The translations under genes and the position numbers were made by a program. This document shows positions 6,017-11,660 of a DNA stretch of 11,660 bases, one piece after another. The stretch is from contig VFLF01000424.1 in the NCBI GenBank assembly GCA_009885185.1, positions 1 through 11,660 of the forward strand, written 5' to 3'. Under the pieces are notes generated by a model. The model was not told where the DNA came from. It did not search any database and was given only the letters and a program-made list of their open reading frames with translations. This DNA is from Nitrosomonadales bacterium. Lineage in GTDB: Bacteria; Pseudomonadota; Gammaproteobacteria; Burkholderiales; SG8-41. The number at the start of each line of letters is the position of its first letter. Position 1 is the first letter of the stretch.

Positions 6017-6940
6017 CTATCGGCTACGCCGCACGTGTTTCACCACGCGCCGCCGCCGTCCCCACGGCCCGGCGCGCACCACGTACAGATCGCCTCGAGA
6101 GTCGCCCCAGATACCATGGCACGAGCGAAAAGACGGGTCGCCCCAATGCGCCAGACGCTCGCCATCGAGTGTCAACACACTCACCATGCCGCTGTTGTGC
6201 TCAACGATGTACACGATATCGTCGGCATCCACATAAATCACCGCCGGGCCGATCAGTTGCGTGGGCCACACGTGCAGTAGCTTGCCGGATTGATCGAACA
6301 CCTGCACGCGGTCGTTCTCACGATCCGCCACCAGCAGGCGTCCGCGCCGGTCGATCCACACCGCGTGCGGCAGCATGAACTGCCCTGGCGCCGTGCCCGG
6401 TTCGCCCCACGAAAAAAGATGCGTGCCATCGGCGGCAAATTTATGCACGCGCGCGTTGCCGTAGCCATCAGTGATGAACATCTCGCCCGACGGCGCAACG
6501 TCGATGTCGGTGGGCAGATTGAACGGACCGCCGCCGTGCTTGACGGTTTTGTACGCTTCCGACCTGAAATCATCGGGCGCGACGCCAGTGTCCGAGCGAA
6601 AGCCCTTGACGCCGATAATGCGCAGCAACCCGCCCGATGGGGTGAACAGCATCATCTGCGCATGATCGCGATCCACCAGCCACAGATTGCCGTCGCGGCT
6701 CGCGCGTATGGTGTGCGGAAACGCGAACAGGCCCTTGCCCCAGGACGACAGATAATTGCCGTCACGGTCAAACACGATGACCGGATGCTCCTTGCCGCGA
6801 TTGAAACAGTAGACGCGATCCTCGGCATCCACCGTCACCGACGCGGCCATCATCTCGCAGCCTTCAGGCGGATGCGCCCAGTCTTCATGCACTTCAAACG
6901 TGTGCCGGCCAGTGCCGACGATGGGAAGAACTGCGGACAT
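6017..6940 (-). CDS. NHL-repeat propeller resembling peptidyl-alpha-hydroxyglycine lyase (PAL-like)
   Basis: A 307-residue beta-propeller built of NHL-type repeats (blades near 33-60, 76-110, 141-180, 190-225, 232-266). The order FEVHEDW, VDAEDRVYCFNRG, HPVIVFDRDGNYLSSWG matches the family annotated as peptidyl-alpha-hydroxyglycine alpha-amidating lyase-like. From memory of animal PAL, the three zinc histidines fall at blade starts, as His76 (FPH), His192 (LPH) and His275 (SCH) do here, and the catalytic Tyr lies in a DGYxN motif, matched by DGYGN (Tyr160); Arg48 (FNRG) may be the active-site Arg. There is no signal peptide, so it is cytosolic, unlike animal PAL. The last 15 residues are very basic (GRRRR and RRSR). 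It lies 9 bp after the CMD-like gene, in one operon. The true substrate is unknown; a lyase or lactonase role is inferred. Confidence 0.85.
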   Translation of the reverse strand: MSAVLPIVGTGRHTFEVHEDWAHPPEGCEMMAASVTVDAEDRVYCFNRGKEHPVIVFDRDGNYLSSWGKGLFAFPHTIRASRDGNLWLVDRDHAQMMLFTPSGGLLRIIGVKGFRSDTGVAPDDFRSEAYKTVKHGGGPFNLPTDIDVAPSGEMFITDGYGNARVHKFAADGTHLFSWGEPGTAPGQFMLPHAVWIDRRGRLLVADRENDRVQVFDQSGKLLHVWPTQLIGPAVIYVDADDIVYIVEHNSGMVSVLTLDGERLAHWGDPSFRSCHGIWGDSRGDLYVVRAGPWGRRRRVVKHVRRSR

Positions 6941-6949
6941 GATGGTGCC

Positions 6950-7588
6950 CTACACGACAGGCTTGGCGTACTGCGGCAACGCCGCCAGTGGCAACAACCC
7001 GCTCGGCGGCGACGTGCGCGCCACGTTCATCAGCATCGCGATCATCGCGTAGTAGCCCACCACGCCGACCAGATCAACCACGCTTTCTTCGCCGAAGTGT
7101 TTGACCGCGCGCGCGTAGGTGGTGTCGGACACACTGCGATTCTTCAGAAGCTCGTTGACGAAGTCATACACGATGGCTTCGTCTTTTTTCATTTTCGCGG
7201 GACGGCGGCATTCGGCGAGCGCGTCGATGGTGTCCTGACTCAGGCCGCCCTTTAACGCATGCGGCACATGCACCGCCCACTCGTACTGGCACGACCAGTC
7301 GCGCGCCGCCATCAGCCCGGCAAACTCCGCCAGCCGAAACGGCACTTTCACGCCCCAGCGGATATACGCGCCCAGCGCTTGCGTCGGCCCGGTCAAGCCG
7401 GGGCTGCGTATCATCGGCACGAACGGTCCGCGCACATCCTTGCGTGGCCCGGCGGAAATATCAGCCGCCACTTTTTTCTGCGCCGCGTTTAATTTTTCGG
7501 GCGGTATGCGCGGCAAACGCTCGCGCAAAATGTTGACGCTCATCTGCTTTTTTTGTTTGACGGCGGGAGCGTGTTTTGCAGTGGTCAT
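6950..7588 (-). CDS. Carboxymuconolactone decarboxylase (CMD) family protein
   Basis: A 212-residue, all-helical cytosolic protein of the CMD/AhpD superfamily. The signature is ARDWSCQYEWAVHVPHALKGGLS (split as residues 95-107 and 108-117), with Cys100, Glu103 and His107. AhpD peroxidase partners have CxxC at this site; here only one cysteine remains, so a disulfide-reductase role is unlikely and a decarboxylase- or lactonase-like or uncharacterised role is favoured. The C-terminal helix has VVDLVGVVGYYAMIAMLMN (170-188), also typical. The start at 7588 follows AAGGAAG at 6-nt spacing; the alternative Met16 lacks a site. It is followed 9 bp later by the PAL-like NHL gene, so the two are probably co-transcribed, and it follows Bug receptor 3 by 82 bp. 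Confidence 0.88.
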   Translation of the reverse strand: MTTAKHAPAVKQKKQMSVNILRERLPRIPPEKLNAAQKKVAADISAGPRKDVRGPFVPMIRSPGLTGPTQALGAYIRWGVKVPFRLAEFAGLMAARDWSCQYEWAVHVPHALKGGLSQDTIDALAECRRPAKMKKDEAIVYDFVNELLKNRSVSDTTYARAVKHFGEESVVDLVGVVGYYAMIAMLMNVARTSPPSGLLPLAALPQYAKPVV

Positions 7589-7594
7589 CGTGAT

Positions 7595-7601
7595 CTTCCT
7601 T
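7595..7601 (-). promoter_or_regulatory. Ribosome binding site of the CMD-family gene
   Basis: AAGGAAG on the minus strand lies 6 nt before ATG 7588. It is among the best Shine-Dalgarno matches in the window and decides for this start over the in-frame ATG at 7543. Confidence 0.6.
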
Positions 7602-7649
7602 ATCGTGACATTTCTTCAGGTTGTTGGACGCGGCGATGCGTCAGTAGCT

Positions 7650-7665
7650 TGGGGCGCACGCCCCA
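7650..7665. terminator. GC-rich hairpin after Bug receptor 3 (terminator candidate or processing site)
   Basis: TGGGGCG and CGCCCCA form a near-perfect palindrome, giving a 6-bp stem with a GCAC/GTGC tetraloop. It begins 5 bp past the Bug receptor 3 stop codon and precedes the CMD gene. No T-run follows, so it may attenuate read-through or stabilise the upstream mRNA rather than end transcription. Confidence 0.35.
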
Positions 7666-7670
7666 TGGCA

Positions 7671-8657
7671 TTATTGCGGCTGTATCCCCGCCTCCAGCAT
7701 GATCTTGCGAAACTTGGGTATTTCCCGCTTCAGGTGCTCGACGAACTGCTCCGGCGTATTCACGATCAGATCGCTGCCGCGATTGGACACAATCTCCTTG
7801 ATATCAGGCGCGTCAAACACGCGCACGATTTCCCGATGCAGAATGCGTACGATGCGATCCGGCGTCTTGGCCGGCACAAATACGCCGTGCCAGTTGCCTG
7901 TCGCTTCGTAGCCTGGAACGCCCTGTTCCGCGATGGTGAGCACGTCCGGCAGCAACGGCGAACGTTTCGGGCTCATGATGCCGAACACTTTCAGCCGCCC
8001 GGCTTTGTAATGCCCCGCCACCACGGGTATCGACAGCTGCACCAGCTCCACCTCGCCGGAAATGACTGCCACTTCCGCCGGCGCGCTGCCTTTGTACGGC
8101 ACGTTATTCAACACGATGCCCGCAGCGGACTTGAAGATTTCCGTGCCTGCCGCGCCGTTGGCGCCCGCAATGCCGATATTTAATCTACCGGGATTCGCTT
8201 TCGCATACGCGATCAGTTCTTTCAGATTGCGCGGCGCGAGCTTGATGTTGCCCACCAGCGCCGAGCCGTTGGAAATCAATTGCGACACCGGCGCAAAATC
8301 GCGGATCGGATCGTACGGCAAGCTCTTGTAAAGCTCGACATTGATGACATGCGTGCCGAGGTTGCCGATGCCCAGCGTCAAGCCATCCGGTGGCGCCTTG
8401 GCCACCAACTCCGTGGCGATAATGCCGTTGACGCTTTGGCGGTTATCCACAACGATGTTCTGCTTGAGATATTCGCCAAGCTTGGGCGCGAGCAGCCGCG
8501 CGGCAAAATCCGACGGCCCGCCCGCGGGGGATGGCGCGATCAGGCGCACCGAACGCGCGGGATAGTCCTGCGCCGACGCGACTGGCGTACCGCACGGCGC
8601 GCATAACGCACCGGCGAAACACGCCGCGTACCACGGCGCACCGCGACGATTCATCAT
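7671..8657 (-). CDS. TTT-family periplasmic solute-binding receptor (Bug protein) 3
   Basis: Third Bug/TctC-family periplasmic receptor, 328 residues. A signal peptide of about 29 residues (RR at 4-5, hydrophobic core, PVASA cleaved before QDYP) precedes the family landmarks: ARSVRLIAPSPAGGPSD (34-50), VVDNRQSVNG (69-78), PDGLTL, GTHVIN (101-106), LPYDPIRDF (113-121), VPYKG (186-190) and AEQGVPGYEAT (243-253). Receptor 2 is its closest relative here. It starts 21 bp after the diheme protein gene stops, so it is probably the last gene of that exported operon, yet a TATAAT lies inside this gap and could add an internal promoter. No Shine-Dalgarno is visible; the start is ATGATG, and either Met could be used. 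The position suggests that its ligand is a substrate or product of the upstream periplasmic enzymes. Confidence 0.92.
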   Translation of the reverse strand: MMNRRGAPWYAACFAGALCAPCGTPVASAQDYPARSVRLIAPSPAGGPSDFAARLLAPKLGEYLKQNIVVDNRQSVNGIIATELVAKAPPDGLTLGIGNLGTHVINVELYKSLPYDPIRDFAPVSQLISNGSALVGNIKLAPRNLKELIAYAKANPGRLNIGIAGANGAAGTEIFKSAAGIVLNNVPYKGSAPAEVAVISGEVELVQLSIPVVAGHYKAGRLKVFGIMSPKRSPLLPDVLTIAEQGVPGYEATGNWHGVFVPAKTPDRIVRILHREIVRVFDAPDIKEIVSNRGSDLIVNTPEQFVEHLKREIPKFRKIMLEAGIQPQ

Positions 8658-8665
8658 AACTATTT

Positions 8666-8695
8666 ATTATAAAAAACGTTATGGAACGTAGTTAA
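8666..8695 (-). promoter_or_regulatory. Possible internal promoter for Bug receptor 3, TTAACT-N18-TATAAT
   Basis: A perfect TATAAT (8671-8666) lies in the AT-rich 21-bp gap before Bug receptor 3, with TTAACT (8695-8690, 4 of 6 consensus bases) 18 bp upstream inside the end of the diheme gene. The predicted start site is 1-2 nt before the ATG at 8657, so this transcript would be almost leaderless. Confidence 0.35.
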
Positions 8696-9947
8696 TTTGC
8701 GCGGCAGGGGCCGCGCTGTTCAGTACGCACGGCGGATGCGCGTATTCCTTGCCGCGCCAGGGCGGCGCGCGATCCATGTTGAGCGTTTGCATGAAGGCCA
8801 CCAGGTCCGCGGATTCACGCGGCGTGAGCCGCAGCGGCTTCAACAGCGCCTCGCCGTCGCTGTGCAGACGATCGACATTCAATTCGGAGTAATGACGCAC
8901 CACGTCGTTGAGCGACTGCATTTCGCCGCTGTGCATGTACGGCCCGGTGTAACCCACGTTGCGCAGCGACGGCACCTTGAACTCGCCGAAGTTACGATGC
9001 TCCGGTTTCAGATGCGCGGTTTTGACGGCGCTGGCGCGCGTGGCGTCGTCGCTGTACGGCCCCAGCAAATTGAACTTGCTGGCGGTCAGAATCTTGATGC
9101 CGTCGTGGCGACCGCCATCGACTTTTTTGCCGTCGCCACCGACGAAATGCGACACACCAACATCGTGAAACTCGCCATTGGTGAACATCGGCCCGGTGTG
9201 GCAGGTGCTGCAATTGCCCTTGCCGACAAAAATTTTCAGGCCGCGCCTCGCCTCGCGCGAATACAGCGCGGCGGCGGCGTGATCGCCGCGCGCCAGCGCA
9301 TTGCGAAACTGGTCGAACGGCGTGATGTCGGTGGTCAGCGTTTCCTGAAACGCCGCCATCACCTTGCCCACGCCCACCAGCACCGCTTCGTCGTCCTGCC
9401 TGGATGGACTGACGCCGAAGGTTTTTTCGTAGCGGCACGACAGATCGGGGTCTTTACGAATGTACTGCGCCACGTGCGCGGGCGTGGAAGCCAATTCGCG
9501 GGCATCCACAATCGGGCGCATGCTCTGCGACCACAGGCTGTCTGCCGCGCCATCCAGCGCAAACCAGCGGTGATGCCGCAGGTTCATCAGCGTCGGCGTG
9601 TTGCGGTCCACCAGTGCCTGACCCTTATTGCGCTTGACGCCATCGGTCCAGTTGTATTCGGCGATGTGGCAGGTACCACATGACACTTTTTCATTTACCG
9701 AGAGTTTTTCGTCGAAGAACAGGCGCTCGCCCAGATCAATCGCGGATGAATTGCCCGACACGCGGTTGCTGGGATCGGGTGTCCATTGCATCGGCCACGG
9801 TCCATGACTCAATACGCGATTGAGCTCCACCTCGGTGAACTCCATCGCCACACCCGGCTCATCAGCACGCGTCAGGCCGACCAGCAGCGACGCACACAAA
9901 ACCGCGGTCAGCGCACTGGTCAGAAAAAATTTTCGCATTGTCTTCAT
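8679..9947 (-). CDS. MauG/cytochrome c peroxidase-like diheme c-type cytochrome
   Basis: A 422-residue exported diheme protein of the bacterial cytochrome c peroxidase/MauG family, acting in the periplasm on peroxide or in oxidative protein modification. A signal peptide (1-28, hydrophobic core LTSALTAVLCASLLVGL, then TRA) precedes two heme sites, CGTCH (Cys90-His94) and CSTCH (Cys246-His250). Family landmarks are LGERLFFDEKLS (72-83), RNTPTLMN (115-122), the LDGAADSLW region (131-139), Glu151 after PIVDAR, and KVPSLRNVGYTGPYMHSG (324-341). Where classical peroxidases have a Met heme ligand in the following helix, this one shows VVRHYSEL with Tyr353, as in MauG; this alignment is from memory. 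ATG 9947 is chosen because it overlaps the upstream stop by 4 bp (ATGA); the longer frame to 10016 would bury the signal peptide. Third gene of the exported operon. Confidence 0.92.
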   Translation of the reverse strand: MKTMRKFFLTSALTAVLCASLLVGLTRADEPGVAMEFTEVELNRVLSHGPWPMQWTPDPSNRVSGNSSAIDLGERLFFDEKLSVNEKVSCGTCHIAEYNWTDGVKRNKGQALVDRNTPTLMNLRHHRWFALDGAADSLWSQSMRPIVDARELASTPAHVAQYIRKDPDLSCRYEKTFGVSPSRQDDEAVLVGVGKVMAAFQETLTTDITPFDQFRNALARGDHAAAALYSREARRGLKIFVGKGNCSTCHTGPMFTNGEFHDVGVSHFVGGDGKKVDGGRHDGIKILTASKFNLLGPYSDDATRASAVKTAHLKPEHRNFGEFKVPSLRNVGYTGPYMHSGEMQSLNDVVRHYSELNVDRLHSDGEALLKPLRLTPRESADLVAFMQTLNMDRAPPWRGKEYAHPPCVLNSAAPAAQINYVP

Positions 9948-10351
9948 TGCAACATCACACTGGCCGTCAAGCGTTCGGTCGCGCCACCGGCGCGCACCTC
10001 GAAAATATACTCCCAACGGCCGGGCATGTGAAACATCAAACCCTCGGCACGGTATTTCCCGGCGCCGCTGCTCGTGACCTTGGTTTTATAGTTCATACCA
10101 TGGCGATGTTCGGGCATGTGCGCATCCGCGCGCACGCTTTCGGGCGCGGCAGCGCCGCTCTTGGCGCAGAGTGCGAGTTCCACCACGAAGTGCTGGCCGA
10201 TCTCCACTTTTTCAGGCTGTGTACGGTAGGCCAGTGCGTAGTGTTTGCCTTCCACCACACGCGGCTTGACGTTTCCGGTTGCGGGCAGGTCAGGGGTGCA
10301 GGCCCACGCCGAAGTTACGCCTAACAGACAAAAAAACAGTGTCACTCTCAT
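9944..10351 (-). CDS. YtkA-like exported protein with Met/His cluster
   Basis: A small protein of 135 residues with an N-terminal export signal (MRVTLFFCLLGVTSAWA, cut before Cys18). The mature part is an immunoglobulin-like beta domain of the YtkA/FixH-like type: DAHMPEHRHGMNYK (77-90), then GAGKYRAEGLMFHMPGRWEYIF (split as 97-106 and 107-118). Met79, His82, His84, Met86, Met106, His108 and Met109 form a cluster that could bind copper, as in periplasmic copper proteins; this is inference. AWAC is a poor lipobox, so lipidation on Cys18 is possible but doubtful. Both ends overlap neighbours by 4 bp (ATGA), showing translational coupling to the amidohydrolase and the diheme protein. A start at 10435 in the same frame would precede the signal and is rejected. 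It may be a partner or substrate of the diheme enzyme. Confidence 0.8.
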   Translation of the reverse strand: MRVTLFFCLLGVTSAWACTPDLPATGNVKPRVVEGKHYALAYRTQPEKVEIGQHFVVELALCAKSGAAAPESVRADAHMPEHRHGMNYKTKVTSSGAGKYRAEGLMFHMPGRWEYIFEVRAGGATERLTASVMLQ

Positions 10352-11172
10352 GGCTTCAACAGGCTCCCAAAAATCGTATCGCCGTTGCGATACGCAATAC
10401 GTTCGGCCACATCGCGTGGCAAATCCGCCATCCACGCCCGCGACCAGTTGGCGTGCTCCACCACATAATGCCAGCGTTCGGCGGTGTAGGTATCGGTACC
10501 GACCATAAAGCGGTCGGGAAACTCCATAAACGCCGCGCGCCAGTCGGCATCCAATTTGCCTCCAGCGGCATGATCATTGCGAAACGCCAGATCGCACCAC
10601 AGGTTTTTGTGTTTGCGCAGTAGTTCGCGCACCTTTTCGGGCCGTTCAAAACCCGAATGCGCCCACAGCACGCGCGCGTCCGGGTCTTGCTTGAAAATGC
10701 GCTCCACTGCATCGACATCCGAATGCGCATGCAGAAACAGTTTGTATTGCATTGCCAGTTGCACCGCCAGCCGCGCCACCGGCGCGTCAGCATCCGCGCC
10801 GAACACATGGAACTCACCGATGGCGACATAGCGGTATTTTTTCAGCCGCTCACGCAAATACGTTGCTACGCCTTCATCCTTGAACCAGGTGCTGATGTCA
10901 GCGCGCGTGCGATAGGTGCGCAGCGACGGCAAAATCAGATCGGGCGCTTCGGCATACAGTTTTTGATTGCCGTCATCGTTCGAGCTCGACACCAGCGCGC
11001 GCTTCACGCCCGCCTTGCGCAGCAACGCAATCGCCTCCTTCGGCGGCATGCGATCCCACGCATCCTGACTGTAATGCACATGCGCGTCGAAGATCGGCAG
11101 CACGTCGGCGGCGTGTGCGGGCGCCACCACGAGCAACGTCGCGCACAGCAGGATTTCAAGAAAATATCGCAT
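10348..11172 (-). CDS. Exported amidohydrolase-family metal-dependent hydrolase
   Basis: A 274-residue TIM-barrel hydrolase of the amidohydrolase-2 type with a signal peptide (1-21, core LEILLCATLLVVAPAHA, cut before AD), placing it in the periplasm. Metal-site residues are visible: FDAHVH (His31, His33) at the end of strand 1, GEFH (Glu120, His122), LHAHSD (His148, His150), WAHSG (His172) and VGTDTYT (Asp227), the usual order for this superfamily. Members hydrolyse lactones, amides or decarboxylate aromatic acids; the substrate here is not predictable. Most relatives are cytosolic, so export is notable. It is the first gene of a four-gene minus-strand operon and overlaps the YtkA-like gene by ATGA. 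No Shine-Dalgarno precedes ATG 11172; a weak TAAACT at 11184-11179 is 6 nt upstream. Confidence 0.88.
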   Translation of the reverse strand: MRYFLEILLCATLLVVAPAHAADVLPIFDAHVHYSQDAWDRMPPKEAIALLRKAGVKRALVSSSNDDGNQKLYAEAPDLILPSLRTYRTRADISTWFKDEGVATYLRERLKKYRYVAIGEFHVFGADADAPVARLAVQLAMQYKLFLHAHSDVDAVERIFKQDPDARVLWAHSGFERPEKVRELLRKHKNLWCDLAFRNDHAAGGKLDADWRAAFMEFPDRFMVGTDTYTAERWHYVVEHANWSRAWMADLPRDVAERIAYRNGDTIFGSLLKP

Positions 11173-11351
11173 GGTGAAAGTTTAGCAGGTTGGTGCGCCA
11201 GCTCTACTTGACACAATCCATATAAAAAACATAAGTATCTGTTTTTATTAATTTTTTCATAATAGCATGGCATTCACGCCAGCGATGCGGTTTGATACAC
11301 TCCAAGCGCAGTCACCCCATCCCGCAGACCTCTTTCAACAAAGGACTCGCC
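11173..11351. other. Divergent AT-rich intergenic region
   Basis: A 179-bp spacer between the amidohydrolase (-) and NIPSNAP (+) starts. The stretch 11214-11264 is very AT-rich, with long A and T runs suggestive of curved DNA or an UP-like element. A consensus TTGACA (11208-11213, plus strand) has no acceptable -10 at 16-18 bp. A better plus-strand promoter candidate lies closer to the NIPSNAP gene (separate entry). Nothing coding is seen. Confidence 0.5.
11273..11301 (+). promoter_or_regulatory. Possible extended -10 promoter for the NIPSNAP gene
   Basis: TTCACG (11273-11278) and TACACT (11296-11301) are 17 bp apart, each matching 4 of 6 consensus bases, and TG one base before the -10 makes it an extended -10 site. 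The predicted leader is about 44 nt and contains the AAAGGA ribosome site at 11340-11345, 6 nt before the ATG. Confidence 0.35.
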
Positions 11352-11660
11352 ATGATTTATGAAGTCAGAACCTATCACGTCAAACCGCGCTCGATGCCCG
11401 AAGTCGAAAAACGCTTCGCCGAAAAATACGAGCAGCGTAAAAAATATTCCGAACTTGCCGCCTTCTGGAAAACCGAAGTCGGCCCGCTCAACCAGTTCAT
11501 GCACGTGTGGGGCTACAAAGATTTGGCCGAGCGCGCCACCATCCGCGCCGCCGCCGTGAAAGACGGCGCATGGCCGCCACCCATCGCCGAATTTCTGGTG
11601 AGCCAGCAATCCGAGATCATGATGCAAACGCCGTTCTCGCCCGAACTGAAGCCCAGCAAC
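11352..11660 (+). CDS. NIPSNAP family protein, 3'-truncated by window edge
   Basis: The first 103 codons of a NIPSNAP-family protein; the frame is still open at the right edge, so only a few C-terminal residues are probably missing (family domain about 100-110 residues). It opens with MIYEVRTYHVKPRSMPEVEKRF, typical of the family (MIYEVRTY at 1-8), followed by FWKTEVGPLNQFMHVWGYKDLAER, where the W-x-x-E-x-G-x-x-N and W-x-Y-x-x-x-x-x-R pattern is conserved (Trp39 to Arg61), and ends with TPFSPEL. The domain is a ferredoxin-like dimeric alpha/beta barrel with no agreed bacterial function; members often sit in catabolic gene clusters. AAAGGA stands 6 nt before the ATG. It is divergent from the amidohydrolase operon across 179 bp. 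Cytosolic, no signal. Confidence 0.88.
   Translation, partial: MIYEVRTYHVKPRSMPEVEKRFAEKYEQRKKYSELAAFWKTEVGPLNQFMHVWGYKDLAERATIRAAAVKDGAWPPPIAEFLVSQQSEIMMQTPFSPELKPSN

Noticed and set aside
6290..7255. Long plus-strand open frame across the NHL and CMD genes
   Set aside because: Spans the junction of two well-supported genes on the other strand and has low-complexity His/Arg composition.
8697..9683. Long plus-strand open frame opposite the diheme protein
   Set aside because: Lies opposite a gene with two heme motifs; no domain and no ribosome site.
10298..10303. Lipobox in the YtkA-like protein (AWAC)
   Set aside because: Trp at the -2 position is unlike usual lipoboxes, and the same site fits a signal peptidase I cut after AWA; left undecided, not called a lipoprotein.
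11208..11213. Perfect TTGACA as -35 of a NIPSNAP promoter
   Set aside because: Hexamers at 16-18 bp spacing (such as ATAAGT) match -10 poorly; the site at 11273-11301 is the better candidate.
1..11660. CRISPR array, tRNA, rRNA, insertion sequence or defence system
   Set aside because: No regularly spaced repeats, cloverleaf-like sequence, transposase or defence domain was seen on either strand.

Overview
The window looks like accessory catabolic chromosome from a GC-rich betaproteobacterium, most likely Burkholderiales. The main clue is three separate periplasmic receptors of the tripartite tricarboxylate transporter (TTT/Bug) family in under 12 kb, an expansion typical of Bordetella, Cupriavidus and relatives. 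An SCP2-type thiolase, a PaaI-like thioesterase, a carboxymuconolactone-decarboxylase-like protein and small dimeric alpha/beta-barrel proteins fit a genome rich in side pathways for organic acids and aromatics. No rRNA, tRNA, insertion sequence, phage gene or CRISPR array is visible. Taxonomy is inferred from gene content only.

Layout, left to right: the 3' part of a thiolase gene (+, cut by the window edge); Bug receptor 1 (-); a divergent AT-rich spacer with a hairpin and repeated ATGCGGGT-type motif; a hotdog thioesterase with a basic Lys/Ala tail (+); a tandem ferredoxin-like (Dabb/EthD-type) protein (-); Bug receptor 2 (+, probable TTG start); a small 58-residue membrane-anchored protein (-); an MFS transporter (+); an NHL propeller protein resembling peptidyl-alpha-hydroxyglycine lyase (-) behind a CMD-family protein (-); Bug receptor 3 (-), a MauG/cytochrome c peroxidase-like diheme protein (-), a YtkA-like Met/His protein (-) and an exported amidohydrolase (-); and the start of a NIPSNAP gene (+, cut by the right edge).

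The most coherent unit is the minus-strand cluster at 11172-7671: amidohydrolase, YtkA-like protein, diheme protein, Bug receptor. The first three are joined by two 4-bp ATGA stop/start overlaps, the fourth follows after 21 bp, and all four products carry export signals. This suggests a periplasmic module combining hydrolysis, heme-based oxidation, a possible metal-binding partner and solute capture. The next pair downstream, CMD-like then lyase-like NHL (9 bp apart), is cytosolic and could act on the imported compound. The substrate cannot be read from sequence. The other genes look like independent one- or two-gene units, often separated by short divergent promoter regions.
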